Notes: generated by a model from the letters alone, not told the origin. 64,000 bases of DNA from Paranoxybacillus sp035645275 (GCA_035645275.1 DASQMX010000026.1:806001-870000); one strand, 5' to 3'. Positions 1 through 9,108 are shown, numbered from the stretch's first letter. Numbers and translations: made by a program.

Positions 1-1394
1 ACATCGCGGGCGGCTGCCAATTGTCCTTTGCCGCCATCAACGATAATCAAATCAGGAAGCGGCAAATTTTCCTTCAGCACACGTGTATATCTTCTCCGAA
101 TCACTTCCCTCATTGACTCATAATCGTCAGGACCTTCCACCGTTTTGATTTTATATTTTCGATACTCTTTCTTCTCCGGCTTGCCGTCAATAAATACAAT
201 CATCGCTGAAACAGGATCGGTTCCGTGAATATTGGAGTTGTCGAATGCTTCGATGCGATGCGGTGTCGGAATCCCAAGCTTTTTCCCTAAATTCTCCACC
301 GCTTTTATTGTTCGTTCTTCATCGCGCTCGATTAAATAAAACTTCTCCTTAAGAGCAATGGCCGCATTTTTCTTTGCCAAATCAACAAGTTCTTTTTTCT
401 TTCCTTTTTTCGGCTGGACAACTGTTACTTGAAGGAGCTGTCCAGCTAATTCTCCATTCACATCTTCGGGCAAAATGACTTCTTTCGGTTTAAAATGATT
501 CGCTTTTGTATAAAACTGCCCTAAAAATGTTAATAATTCCTCATCCGGATCTTGATACATCGGAAACATCGAGACATCCCGTTCAATCAATTTTCCTTGG
601 CGGATAAAGAAAACTTGAACGCACATCCAGCCTTTGTCATAGGCATAACCAAAGACATCGCGGTCAACAAAATCGTTCATCATCATTTTTTGTTTTTCCA
701 TCGTTGCTTCAATATGGGCAATTTGATCGCGATATTCTTTTGCTCTTTCAAACTCAAGAGCTTCTGCCGCTTTTAACATTTTTTCTGTCAACTCTTCTTT
801 AATCTCGCGGTAGCCCCCGTTTAAAAACCGGACGATTTGCTCGACGATCTCCTTGTTTTGCTCTGGCGAAACATCATGCACACACGGAGCAAGGCATTGC
901 CCCATATGATAATAAAGACATACTCGATCTGGCAATGTCGAACATTTTCGCAGCGGATAAATGCGGTCGAGCAGTTTTTTTGTTTCATTCGCCGCCTGCA
1001 CATTCGGATAAGGTCCGAAATATTTCCCTTTATCTTTATTGACTTTTCTTGTAATGATAAGACGCGGATGCTCTTCAGCGGTGATTTTAATAAACGGATA
1101 GCTTTTGTCGTCTTTCAGCATGACGTTATATTTCGGATCGTACTTTTTAATTAAATTCATTTCCAAAATGAGCGCCTCAAGGTTTGAAGAGGTAACAATA
1201 TATTCAAAATCGGCAATTTCATTGACAAGGCGAAGTGTTTTTCCGTCATGCGTTCCTGTAAAATACGAACGCACACGGTTTTTTAACACTTTCGCTTTCC
1301 CAACGTAAATGACGGTTCCGTTTTTATCTTTCATTAAATAGCAGCCAGGCTGTTCAGGCAAAACCGCTAACTTTTCTTTTAAGTGATCATGCAT
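1..1394 (-). CDS. uvrC: UvrABC excinuclease subunit C (partial, 3' end outside window)
   Basis: UvrC makes the dual incisions of nucleotide excision repair after UvrA/UvrB mark the lesion. About 465 N-terminal codons are present of a protein normally near 590; the C-terminal HhH region and part of the RNase H-like nuclease lie beyond the left edge. The frame opens MHDHLKEKLAVLPEQPGCYL and continues with the GIY-YIG nuclease (YVGKAKVLKNRVRSYF). A UVR helical hairpin follows at roughly residues 195-230 (ALEFERAAEYRDQI), then the start of the second nuclease (EAFDNSNIHGTDPVSAM, LIIVDGGKGQL). The ATG at 1394 has a GGAGTG site upstream and lies only 19 bp after the stop of the upstream membrane-protein gene, so the two may be cotranscribed. 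In B. subtilis uvrC follows trxA closely; here about 9 kb separate them. Confidence 0.97.
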   Translation of the reverse strand, partial: MHDHLKEKLAVLPEQPGCYLMKDKNGTVIYVGKAKVLKNRVRSYFTGTHDGKTLRLVNEIADFEYIVTSSNLEALILEMNLIKKYDPKYNVMLKDDKSYPFIKITAEEHPRLIITRKVNKDKGKYFGPYPNVQAANETKKLLDRIYPLRKCSTLPDRVCLYYHMGQCLAPCVHDVSPEQNKEIVEQIVRFLNGGYREIKEELTEKMLKAAEALEFERAKEYRDQIAHIEATMEKQKMMMNDFVDRDVFGYAYDKGWMCVQVFFIRQGKLIERDVSMFPMYQDPDEELLTFLGQFYTKANHFKPKEVILPEDVNGELAGQLLQVTVVQPKKGKKKELVDLAKKNAAIALKEKFYLIERDEERTIKAVENLGKKLGIPTPHRIEAFDNSNIHGTDPVSAMIVFIDGKPEKKEYRKYKIKTVEGPDDYESMREVIRRRYTRVLKENLPLPDLIIVDGGKGQLAAARD

Positions 1395-1413
1395 GACAAT
1401 CACTCCAATGACA

Positions 1414-2874
1414 TTAATCTATCCACTTATACAAGGTAATTTCACCATAAACAGGGTCTGCTAATGTGCTTGATTGATAAGTTTTCACTTTAAGCAAACG
1501 TCCCTCAAGTGAAACCCCTTGTGCCGCAAATCCTTTAACTACATGATCTGTCAAATAAATTGTAGCATGTTTATAGTTCGCTTTATCCTGTAAAAAAACG
1601 TCAAAATGAAGCACCCGTTTATGGATAAAATCGGCGTCTAAATATTCCATGACTCTCGTTTCTTCCCATGTATAAACAACAAAAGGAGCGTCTACTTTTT
1701 GTAAATCATATGTTAATTGATAAGTTGCCGGCAAGTGAGTTGCTTGTCCATATACATGTATGCTGCCGACAATAACTTGAATGATGAATACCGTTAATGC
1801 AAACCATTTTTTATACATCGACTTTCCAACAGAAAAATATCGTCCCCAAATATAAAAAAGAATAATCGTAACTAACGGTGCAATATGGCGCGGCTTTTCA
1901 ATATTTTGCGCAAGCCACGCCCAAAGAAAATAGACGATGCTTATTATCAATAGCCAATATGGAATGATAGTTGCATTGTTTGTTTTACGAACAGCAAAAA
2001 ATACTAAGACGACATAGGAAATAAGCAATAAGACTGTTTGACTGGCAATCCCTGTCCAAATGATATTATAAAAAATGATGGTGAAAAGCCGCTCAAAAAA
2101 CGAATCATTTTCCGCGGTTACTGCGCCACCCCATTCTTGAAAGTGACCGCTTGTAAAAGCTAAAGCAAGCTTGATAAATCCTGTTATGCTTCCTTCCGTT
2201 AAGGCTACTGCACCAACCCAAATCAATTGAAAAAACAGGGCGGCAACAAACAATATCACTAATCTGCTAATCCTTTTATATGTTTTCCAATCATCATACC
2301 ATAGAAAAAGAAGTGCCACCGCAAAAGGCAAATAAGAAAGCCGAATTCCTAATAGCACACCTAGAAAAAATAATGGCAGAAGATGAATGGGCAATGTAAG
2401 ACGGTCCCTGGCCATTTGAACCGCCCATAAATACCACCATAAAACAGCGATAGCCGCCCCTTCTGACATCGGCTGCGTAACGATGAGCACCAAAAAGCTC
2501 GAAGACTGAATAAGACACGTAATCATCCAAGCAACATCACTTTTGTAATATTTTTTTGCTAACAAAAAAATCGGTATCGTTGCCGATAACATCATAAACA
2601 CATTAAAAATAGACAATGCTTTTGCCGGATTCTCAATAAATGAGCTGACAATCATCCCCCCGAGAATGAAATAAGGGTATCCTGGAAAATGAGGCTGCAT
2701 GGCCAATAAGTCATAACGATGTAACGCTAACGCAAAATCAACTTGATCCCATGTTGCCGCATATGGACTTGCATAGTGATATTCTACATAAAACAGCAAA
2801 CTAAGTGTGCTAACTCCGATAAACGTACAAACATATGACATAAAACGATTATTTCCTAGAAAATGCTTCATCAT
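1414..2874 (-). CDS. Polytopic membrane protein, probable GT-C type glycosyltransferase
   Basis: This 486-residue protein has about ten hydrophobic segments. After the first membrane span comes a short acidic extracytoplasmic stretch (ATWDQVDFALALHRYDLL, then QPHFPGYP), the layout of GT-C enzymes (PMT/ArnT-like) that use lipid-phosphate sugars, with the acidic pair in the first loop as candidate catalytic residues. The C-terminal region is a soluble extracytoplasmic tail. I chose the ATG at 2874 because AAAGGTG lies six bases upstream; an in-frame GTG at 2883 is possible but has no good site. A GT2 enzyme able to supply a polyprenyl-phosphate sugar donor lies 2 kb upstream (4955-5716). Assignment as a sugar transferase is inference from architecture; the family is not certain. 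Confidence 0.6.
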   Translation of the reverse strand: MMKHFLGNNRFMSYVCTFIGVSTLSLLFYVEYHYASPYAATWDQVDFALALHRYDLLAMQPHFPGYPYFILGGMIVSSFIENPAKALSIFNVFMMLSATIPIFLLAKKYYKSDVAWMITCLIQSSSFLVLIVTQPMSEGAAIAVLWWYLWAVQMARDRLTLPIHLLPLFFLGVLLGIRLSYLPFAVALLFLWYDDWKTYKRISRLVILFVAALFFQLIWVGAVALTEGSITGFIKLALAFTSGHFQEWGGAVTAENDSFFERLFTIIFYNIIWTGIASQTVLLLISYVVLVFFAVRKTNNATIIPYWLLIISIVYFLWAWLAQNIEKPRHIAPLVTIILFYIWGRYFSVGKSMYKKWFALTVFIIQVIVGSIHVYGQATHLPATYQLTYDLQKVDAPFVVYTWEETRVMEYLDADFIHKRVLHFDVFLQDKANYKHATIYLTDHVVKGFAAQGVSLEGRLLKVKTYQSSTLADPVYGEITLYKWID

Positions 2875-2914
2875 CTTTTTCACCTTTAAAAGTAGTCATA
2901 AAAAATTTAACTAA

Positions 2915-3030
2915 AAAAGGGCTGACCCCAAAACAAAGTGTCAGCCCCTACAACTACACACAATATATAAGACATAACGCTATATACGATGGATTGCACA
3001 TGAGGTCAAACACTTATGGGTCATCCCTTT
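2915..3030. repeat. Dispersed palindromic repeat, copy A
   Basis: Imperfect 115-bp palindrome. Outer arms are GGGCTGACCC / GGGTCATCCC, inner arms AAAGTGTCAGCCCC / TGAGGTCAAACACTT, with a central AT-rich section (CAATATATAA...). It begins at the last bases of the FTR1 stop codon, so it could act as that operon's terminator on the minus strand. Same family as copies B-I. Confidence 0.85.
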
Positions 3031-3962
3031 TAAATCACATTTTTTGTTTTTGGTTCAAGCACTTTTACGTTTGTAGCTTTTTTCTCTGTTTTTTGTCCGT
3101 CTTTTGAATGACGGGCATTAATGAGGAGATAAATAACGACGAAATAACCAATATATGCAATGACTTCTTCAATTGACGGCATTGATGAGTAACCAAATAG
3201 AGCCTTTAAGAAAATACCGATATCTCCGGATAATACAGGAGCAACACCGTGATCACGCAAATAATGCTCATAATCAATTGGATGTTCCGGCAAAAACCAA
3301 GTAATGTCATACACATGCGGCATAACGCTGCCAATGATGTTTAAATCTTGGAGCATCGAAATCCCTTGAACTAAAAGCCCAGCAGCAATTAAAATAATGA
3401 ACGCTCCTGTAACTTTAAAAAACGTTTTAAGCGGTACACGCATGGTACCTTTGAAAAATAAATAACTGACAACAGCGGCAAGCACAATACCAGTGATGGC
3501 TCCCCATCCCTGCATCGCCGCTCCAATGTTTCCTCCTGTAATCGCAGCGAAGAAAAATACTGTTTCGACACCTTCACGAAGAACGACTAAAAACGAATGA
3601 ATAACCATCCCAACCATGTTGCCGGTAGAAATGAAATAGTCCATTTTTCCTTCCATGTTCTTCTTCATATCCCGGCTATGTTCTGCCATCCAAAACACCA
3701 TGTGTGTAAGCAAAGCAGCAGAAATAAACATGATTGAGATTTTTAAATACATCTCGCTTCCCATCGCAGCAAAACCGGTAAAAACCACTTGGAAAAGCAG
3801 CGCAACCCCAACGCTTGCCAAAACTGCTAATCCAGCTCCGAGCCAAACATATTTTGTATACTGTGCGTGATTCACCCGTTTTAAATAAGATGTAATAATC
3901 CCAACAATAAGCAGAGCTTCCAACGCTTCACGAAACGTAATTAACAGTGCTTGAACTTCCAC
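3030..3962 (-). CDS. efeU: FTR1-family high-affinity iron permease (EfeU-like)
   Basis: A 310-residue membrane permease with about seven spans. It carries both REXXE iron-translocation motifs of the Ftr1/EfeU family: REALE near residue 11 in the first span and REGVE near residue 129 in the fourth. EfeU/Ftr1 proteins move ferric iron across the membrane after oxidation or delivery by a partner. The GTG start at 3962 is set by AAGGGGAG six bases upstream. It lies 30 bp after the stop of a Fur-controlled gene for an anchored extracellular protein and is almost certainly in the same operon. No EfeB peroxidase or imelysin-type EfeO is adjacent; a separate Fur-controlled lipoprotein lies 6 kb away. 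The C-terminus is short, charged and cytoplasmic. Confidence 0.93.
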   Translation of the reverse strand: MEVQALLITFREALEALLIVGIITSYLKRVNHAQYTKYVWLGAGLAVLASVGVALLFQVVFTGFAAMGSEMYLKISIMFISAALLTHMVFWMAEHSRDMKKNMEGKMDYFISTGNMVGMVIHSFLVVLREGVETVFFFAAITGGNIGAAMQGWGAITGIVLAAVVSYLFFKGTMRVPLKTFFKVTGAFIILIAAGLLVQGISMLQDLNIIGSVMPHVYDITWFLPEHPIDYEHYLRDHGVAPVLSGDIGIFLKALFGYSSMPSIEEVIAYIGYFVVIYLLINARHSKDGQKTEKKATNVKVLEPKTKNVI

Positions 3963-3992
3963 GAGGAACTCCCCTTCCCTTACACCAAAGAA

Positions 3993-4760
3993 TTATTTTT
4001 TCTTTTTGGCCATCGTATAAATAATCACACCAACAATCACAACAACAAGAACAATGATTGGAATCCAGTTTTTCATTTTGGACAAATCGGTCCATTCTTT
4101 CTTGCCGGCTGCTTCAGATTGCTTCGTTTGCTCCGTAGCGCTTTCCGTAAAATGTCCAACCTCTAGGCTTTTTAATTTAAATTGTTTTTGAAGGGTTGTT
4201 AAAATCACTTCTTTACTTTTCTTAAACTGATTAATATTGGATTCTTTCTTACCGACTCCAAATAATCCAGGGTTTCCTAAAGATTGCAAAGCGCGGTCAA
4301 ATTCCTCTTTCATTTGTTTGTCAACCGTTGCGTCCTTTGCCTGCACAACCGGCGACAGCGCTTCATATGTAGCAAATGCCTTCGCTAAAAGACGTTTACT
4401 AGTATCATATTCGTTAAAATTTTTTTCAATATTTTCCATACGACGTGCAATATTTAGCACAAGAATTTTTTCCATGTCTTTGATAACTGTTTCTTTCTCT
4501 TTTTCCTCAAGCGCTTTCAATACAGCTTCCGAAGGCTCCGGACCCATATGCATATCAATTTCTTCTTTCACTGTTCCAAAAATCGTTTTCGCCTCAGCAA
4601 AATTTGGCGGATTTTCGTTTAGTTTTTCTTTCATTTGTTTATACACTTCTGCTACTTTTTCTTCGTTTGGATCACCGTATGAATACGCATACGCATTGAG
4701 CGGAATCGTGTTGAGAATGAATATCAATACCAAAGAAAAAAATAACAATAACCGTTTCAT
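3993..4760 (-). CDS. Fur-regulated membrane-anchored extracellular protein, FTR1 partner
   Basis: This 255-residue protein has a Sec signal peptide (MKRLLLFFSLVLIFILN, cleavage likely after NAYA), a helical charged ectodomain, one C-terminal transmembrane helix (residues about 228-248) and a KKKK stop-transfer tail. It is therefore an ectodomain tethered outside the membrane. The segment LGNPGLFGVGKKE resembles the N-terminal extracytoplasmic region fused to FTR1 in some bacteria, so this looks like a split version of that domain; that is inference. The start at 4760 is fixed by GGGAGGAG and the signal peptide; longer upstream reading frames are spurious. Promoter and Fur box lie directly upstream, and the FTR1 permease gene directly downstream. 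Likely role: capture or delivery of iron to the permease. Confidence 0.75.
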   Translation of the reverse strand: MKRLLLFFSLVLIFILNTIPLNAYAYSYGDPNEEKVAEVYKQMKEKLNENPPNFAEAKTIFGTVKEEIDMHMGPEPSEAVLKALEEKEKETVIKDMEKILVLNIARRMENIEKNFNEYDTSKRLLAKAFATYEALSPVVQAKDATVDKQMKEEFDRALQSLGNPGLFGVGKKESNINQFKKSKEVILTTLQKQFKLKSLEVGHFTESATEQTKQSEAAGKKEWTDLSKMKNWIPIIVLVVVIVGVIIYTMAKKKK

Positions 4761-4782
4761 CAAATCTCCTCCCACAACTTTA

Positions 4783-4811
4783 ATGATAATGATTATCATC
4801 TTCTCTGTCAA
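4783..4811 (-). promoter_or_regulatory. Fur box overlapping the sigma-A promoter of the FTR1 operon
   Basis: On the minus strand -35 TTGACA (4806-4811) and -10 TATCAT (4783-4788) are 17 bp apart. The sequence GATAATGATTATCATC at 4785-4800 matches the Fur consensus (TGATAATNATTATCA) almost perfectly and covers the -10 and spacer, so iron-loaded Fur should block initiation. Confidence 0.9.
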
Positions 4812-4838
4812 GATGAGGTACGTCATTCTTCCTTAATA

Positions 4839-4952
4839 AAAAGAGGATGACCCAAAAGTTCAAGTGTCAGACCTCACAGCACAATATATAGGATAAATGA
4901 GCTATATATTGTGAAATGCACGTAAGGTTAGACACTTATGGGTCAGTCCCTT
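4839..4952. repeat. Dispersed palindromic repeat, copy B
   Basis: Outer arms GAGGATGACCC / GGGTCAGTCCC, inner arms AAGTGTCAGACCTCAC / GTAAGGTTAGACACTT, centre with CACAATATAT / ATATATTGTG. It sits between the GT2 stop (4955) and the FTR1-operon promoter, and can serve as terminator for the glycan cluster. Confidence 0.88.
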
Positions 4953-4954
4953 CA

Positions 4955-5716
4955 CTAAGAACATTTTTGCTCATGATGTTCATTTAGTACGTGAGCATAA
5001 TAATTAATTTCTACCTTTTGAACGGGCCGTTTCATTTCTTTCCAAATAGCTGGCAGAACCGATGTCATGTATGCTTTAAATTTAATAAATGACTCTCCTG
5101 TTGTTCGAACCTTATAGCGAATCGGCACCTCTTTTACCCGAAATCCTTTCCGCACTAAATTGAGCGTAAGCACTTGTGCATAGTTGTAGTCATGAATAAT
5201 TTCTGCATTTTCCATCGCCTGCCGCGAAAATGCCCGCATTCCCGATTGTCCGTCATAAATCCATTTTCTTAGCAAAAGAGATTGTAAGAAAGTAAAGAAA
5301 TAATTTCCTAAACGGCGATGCAGCTTCATACCATTAATGGTGCCAAGGAAGCGCGATCCCATCGTATAATCAGCTTCTCCGCTAAAAATTGGGGCGAGCA
5401 AGTCAGGGATTTGTTCTGCTGGATATTCATTATCAGCATCAATCATTACCCCGATATCCGCTCCAAGGCGGAGACATTCCTGTAATCCTTTGCGAACAGC
5501 GGCACCAAGTCCTTGATTTTTCCCCATTTGATAAATGTAATCCGCTCCTGCTGCTTTGGCAACGGCAACGGTTTGATCGGTCGAACCATCATCAATCACT
5601 AACACTTTTACCTCGACCATTGGATGAAAATGGCGAGGAATTTTTTTTATTACCTCACCAATCGCCTTTTCTTCATTATGAGCTGGCAAAAATACAACGA
5701 CTTTTTGTTTATTCAT
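4955..5716 (-). CDS. Family 2 glycosyltransferase (dolichyl-phosphate-mannose-synthase-like)
   Basis: A 253-residue soluble GT-A enzyme with the start of a nucleotide-binding fold (FLPAHNEEKAIGEVI), DDGSTDQT, the DxD metal/nucleotide site (MIDADNEYP) and the acceptor-side motif GSRFLGTING. The DPM1/DPMS-like form transfers a sugar from a nucleotide donor to polyprenyl phosphate at the inner membrane face. There is no C-terminal membrane domain. The ATG at 5716 has AAAGGAAG six bases upstream and lies within the 3' end of the phosphodiesterase gene (8-bp overlap), indicating translational coupling. It is the last gene of the glycan operon. The precise sugar is unknown. Confidence 0.88.
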   Translation of the reverse strand: MNKQKVVVFLPAHNEEKAIGEVIKKIPRHFHPMVEVKVLVIDDGSTDQTVAVAKAAGADYIYQMGKNQGLGAAVRKGLQECLRLGADIGVMIDADNEYPAEQIPDLLAPIFSGEADYTMGSRFLGTINGMKLHRRLGNYFFTFLQSLLLRKWIYDGQSGMRAFSRQAMENAEIIHDYNYAQVLTLNLVRKGFRVKEVPIRYKVRTTGESFIKFKAYMTSVLPAIWKEMKRPVQKVEINYYAHVLNEHHEQKCS

Positions 5717-7163
5717 CACTGACTTCCTTTCGAACAGCTTCGATTAATACCGGTCCACGGCTATGGCTCGGATACGGCGCACCTAATAAATAAGCAATGG
5801 TCGGCGCCAAAGAGACAAGACTATGTTTTTCGTCAATGCGCTTACCTTTCTCAATCGCTGGACCGTACATAAAAAACGGCACGTATCGTTCCCCTTCATC
5901 AAGATGGCCATGACCGCCAATCCCGTCTGCTTGTCCATGATCAGCACAAATAATTAATGTGGCGTTCTCCAGCGTTCCTTGTTCTTCAAGCCACTCGACA
6001 TATTCTTGAATAAGCGCATCCGCTTCTTCTATTTTCTGAATATATTCATCGTACAATACACCGCGGCTATGGCCGGTTTGGTCCGTTGCAATCAGCTGTA
6101 CGACAAGCAAATCGGGATCCTGCTCTTTCATAATCAGTTTAGCCCGTTCAATAATGTTTCTGTCTGCCACATCATTATGCATAACCGCTGTGACTGTTTC
6201 TACGTCATCCCCCATTGAATCGACAAGATGGGCAATCCCTAGTAGTCTTCCCGTTTTTCCGACCTTTCTGAGCGAGTCAAAAATGCTTTCTACTTTAATT
6301 CCTAGCTTCCATACCATGTTTGATTTAATGCCATGTTCGAACGGATACGTTCCCGTAAACATCGAAGTGAAACAAACAACGGTACGCGCTGGATAAACCG
6401 TTTCCATTTGCGTAAAATCGGTTCCATTCTTTCGTAACTGTTTTAAAAACGGTGCTTTTGCTTGTTCAAAGCGATCTTTACGCATGCCGTCAATGACAAT
6501 GACAATCACTTTATCATTGATTGCCTTAGCTGGAACAGGCACATTATTCGTATAAGACTCGATTACCTTTGGTTTCCAATCAAATAAATTTTTGTGTAAA
6601 ATCAATGAAAATAGAAAAATAAAACAATAAAACACTATCAGTCTATCGTAATGAATATGTTGAAAATCAGACTCATATAAATATTGCCACAACGATAAAA
6701 TAAGTAAGAATTTTGGCAGTTGTTCTTGTGCATTCCCACTTGTTGAGTCACTATTTTTCAACACAAGCTTCCAAAAACGAGTAAAATTCCACCACGTGAT
6801 GCCAATTCGTAAATGATAGTAAAGCGTTCCCCAAAAAAATACCGTAAAGAAAAAATATAAGCCAAGAGCTAGAAAAATTAATGAAAGATCAGCAAACCGC
6901 CAAACAATTAAAAACACCACATAAGGTATCCACAAATAATTGCGTAGAAATAAAGGATAATCGTACACATAATAGATAACAATAAGCGGTAATACAAGCA
7001 TCAAACTGATCAAAAGCCGCTCTAGCTGCGCAATATTAAGCAAATCGGAGAAATGATACAGTAGCATCGTGCCAATGACAAAAATCGGCGTAAATGGTTT
7101 CCCCTCATTTAATAAATTCCAGCATCTTGCAGCCACCTTTTCAAACTTTGAAGCCTTTTTCAC
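5709..7163 (-). CDS. Membrane phosphodiesterase of the alkaline-phosphatase superfamily (NPP type)
   Basis: A 484-residue protein. The first ~190 residues hold about five transmembrane helices; the rest is a type I phosphodiesterase / nucleotide pyrophosphatase domain. Metal and catalytic signatures are visible: VIVIDGMRKDRF (first Asp), YPARTVVCFTSM (Thr as likely nucleophile), ADHGQ and GHGHLDEGERYVPF. Such enzymes hydrolyse phosphodiesters or transfer phospho-head groups outside the membrane. The GTG start at 7163 overlaps the preceding stop as GTGA, so translation is coupled. The position between a flippase-like protein and a GT2 suggests decoration or trimming of a lipid-linked glycan. 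It is not LtaS-like: the LTA synthase motifs are absent. Confidence 0.8.
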   Translation of the reverse strand: MKKASKFEKVAARCWNLLNEGKPFTPIFVIGTMLLYHFSDLLNIAQLERLLISLMLVLPLIVIYYVYDYPLFLRNYLWIPYVVFLIVWRFADLSLIFLALGLYFFFTVFFWGTLYYHLRIGITWWNFTRFWKLVLKNSDSTSGNAQEQLPKFLLILSLWQYLYESDFQHIHYDRLIVFYCFIFLFSLILHKNLFDWKPKVIESYTNNVPVPAKAINDKVIVIVIDGMRKDRFEQAKAPFLKQLRKNGTDFTQMETVYPARTVVCFTSMFTGTYPFEHGIKSNMVWKLGIKVESIFDSLRKVGKTGRLLGIAHLVDSMGDDVETVTAVMHNDVADRNIIERAKLIMKEQDPDLLVVQLIATDQTGHSRGVLYDEYIQKIEEADALIQEYVEWLEEQGTLENATLIICADHGQADGIGGHGHLDEGERYVPFFMYGPAIEKGKRIDEKHSLVSLAPTIAYLLGAPYPSHSRGPVLIEAVRKEVSDE

Positions 7164-8104
7164 CTTTCTCTCACTTCTTTCTTTTTCAATAATGAACGCA
7201 CAAGTAACACTTCGCGGGGATGTTTTATCAATACGAATATACCGACGGCATAAGAAAACATAAACTTAAATGCATGGCTAAGAACGGCAATTGTATATGC
7301 TTCGTTCCAGGACGGATGAATCGTTGTCAGCGCAAAAGCCATTACCGCCTCATATGTTGCCAAACCGCCGGGGGCAATTTGAAACAGTTGACCAGCAACG
7401 GTAAGGCTGTTCACCCATACCGCTTCAAATGCGGACAAAGACAATCCAACCATTTTTGCCACTTCAAATATAACAATCGCTTCACATAGCCAACTAAGAA
7501 GAACAGCACCGATCATTTTATAAGCAGCCCCGCCTGTCCACACTTGTCTTGCCATGTCGAGATGTTTTTGCGCAAATGATGGTTTCCATTTTACAAGTAG
7601 TACAATAGAAGATATACCTATTACACACGCTCCGGGCAATATGAATAAAAAATTTTTGAAAGAAAATGTTTCAAAATAAAAATAGACTCCAATGAACGAG
7701 AACAACAATAAAACAAACATATCAAGCATTCGTAACACGGCAACGGAATGAATCGCTTCATCCACAGATACTTCCCGCTGTTTAGCTAACACTCCGACAC
7801 GGACAAGATCACCAATTTTTATCGGAGCGAGATGATTCACAAACAAACTGAGAAAAAGACCATTCATATACACTTCCAAAGGAATGTTTCTCCGTACATA
7901 CCATTTCCAAGCAAGCGCCCGCAACCAAAAAGACGCTCCGTAAACAATCACCATCATCAACAATTTGTCAGGCTGTTTCATCATAGAGCTGAAGTGGTGA
8001 AGCAACCTATTTCCGTCAAAATATCGATAGGTTAACAAAATAAATAAAACAACAAGTATACCGCCAATGGCACGTGTAATAAAAGTAACATATTTATTTT
8101 TCAT
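7160..8104 (-). CDS. Flippase-like / lysylphosphatidylglycerol-synthase-TM family membrane protein
   Basis: A 314-residue protein of the UPF0104/AglD-like family (COG0392), all membrane spans. Diagnostic segments are ALAWKWYVRR, NHLAPIKIGDLVRVG, VLRMLDMFVLL and APGGLATYEAVMA. Family members include the MprF flippase domain and AglD of archaeal glycosylation, so a role in moving or synthesising a lipid-linked product is likely, not proven. I place the start at the ATG 8104 (MKNKYVTFITRAIGG), which overlaps the epimerase stop by 11 bp; a TTG at 8122 is the alternative. The ribosome site is weak, consistent with coupling. Second gene of the glycan operon. Confidence 0.8.
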   Translation of the reverse strand: MKNKYVTFITRAIGGILVVLFILLTYRYFDGNRLLHHFSSMMKQPDKLLMMVIVYGASFWLRALAWKWYVRRNIPLEVYMNGLFLSLFVNHLAPIKIGDLVRVGVLAKQREVSVDEAIHSVAVLRMLDMFVLLLFSFIGVYFYFETFSFKNFLFILPGACVIGISSIVLLVKWKPSFAQKHLDMARQVWTGGAAYKMIGAVLLSWLCEAIVIFEVAKMVGLSLSAFEAVWVNSLTVAGQLFQIAPGGLATYEAVMAFALTTIHPSWNEAYTIAVLSHAFKFMFSYAVGIFVLIKHPREVLLVRSLLKKKEVRER

Positions 8105-9038
8105 ATACTTTTGCCCACTCAATCGTCTTTGCTAATCCTTCTTTAAAAGGAATTTTCGGCTCATATCCCAACATTTCTTTTGCTTTTGTAATATCGGCCC
8201 ATGTTGCTTTCACATCTCCTGCTCTTTCCGGAGCATGTTGTACTTTCATTTTCGGAAAATGTTCCTTTAAATATCCTAGCAACTCCTCCATTGTAACAGG
8301 ATGCCCGGCTCCTAAATTAAAGATTTCGTTCCCTTCCGCTCGATGCAGCGCTGCAACCATTCCGGAAACAATATCATCAATAAACGTATAATCTCTTGCT
8401 GTTCCCGTTCCATATACAACAATCTCTTCATTATTTAACAATTGACGAATGAACTTGCTGATAGCCATGTCTGGTCTTCCCCATGGTCCGTACACGGTAA
8501 AATAGCGAAAAATTGTCAGTTTGTATCCAAACAAGTTAGCGTATGCCTGACAAAATGACTCGGCACCGTATTTTGCCGCAGCATATGGCGAAATCACATT
8601 ACCAGTTGCCATTTCTTCTTTAAGCGGCACATTGCCTTGATTTCCATATACGGAAGAGGAAGAGGCAAACAATACATGTTGTGCTCCACACTCCCCCGCT
8701 GCCTTTAACACATTAATGGTTGCTTTTATGTCATAATCAACATACTCAAGCGGCTGAAGCAGCGAATTAGGAACTCCTGGCAAAGCTGCTAAATGAAATA
8801 CACAGTCAGGTTGGTGTTTTTTAAAGACATCCGCTGTCCTTTCCCAATCAAGTAGGTCAATATGATAAAATGAAACATCACTGTTCCCCACAAGTGCTTT
8901 TAACTGCTTCATTTTACGCTCTGCAGGATAGTACGGATGAAGATTATCAATAATAATTGTTTCATAATTAAGCGAAAGTAGCTTAGCAGTAAGATGACTG
9001 CCGATAAATCCTGCTCCGCCGGTAATTAAAATTTTCAA
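8094..9038 (-). CDS. NAD-dependent sugar epimerase, UDP-glucuronate 4-epimerase-like
   Basis: A 314-residue extended short-chain dehydrogenase. The NAD site is ITGGAGFIGSHL at the N-terminus; the catalytic region has SSSSVYG and SPYAAAKYGAE (Tyr-x3-Lys). RYFTVYGPWGRPDMAISKF is a signature typical of the UDP-glucuronate/UDP-galacturonate 4-epimerase branch rather than plain GalE. The predicted job is to supply an epimerised nucleotide sugar, possibly UDP-GalA, to the downstream glycosyltransferase. It starts at TTG 9038, with GAGGTG six bases upstream. It heads a four-gene operon whose genes all overlap. Substrate identity is inference from the motif. Confidence 0.85.
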   Translation of the reverse strand: MKILITGGAGFIGSHLTAKLLSLNYETIIIDNLHPYYPAERKMKQLKALVGNSDVSFYHIDLLDWERTADVFKKHQPDCVFHLAALPGVPNSLLQPLEYVDYDIKATINVLKAAGECGAQHVLFASSSSVYGNQGNVPLKEEMATGNVISPYAAAKYGAESFCQAYANLFGYKLTIFRYFTVYGPWGRPDMAISKFIRQLLNNEEIVVYGTGTARDYTFIDDIVSGMVAALHRAEGNEIFNLGAGHPVTMEELLGYLKEHFPKMKVQHAPERAGDVKATWADITKAKEMLGYEPKIPFKEGLAKTIEWAKVYEK

Positions 9039-9078
9039 TATCTACACCTCGTTGTTTTCCATATCTCATTAGCATCTT

Positions 9079-9108
9079 ATCATAATGAAGCGATGATTGT
9101 TGATACAA
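9079..9108 (-). promoter_or_regulatory. Sigma-A promoter of the glycan operon
   Basis: On the minus strand -35 TTGTAT (9103-9108) and -10 TATGAT (9079-9084) are separated by 18 bp, about 40 bp upstream of the epimerase TTG start. No operator-like symmetry was noticed. Confidence 0.65.

Noticed and set aside
4237..4836. Plus-strand 199-codon serine-rich frame
   Set aside because: Complete antisense overlap with the FTR1 partner gene, which has a signal peptide, ribosome site and Fur promoter.
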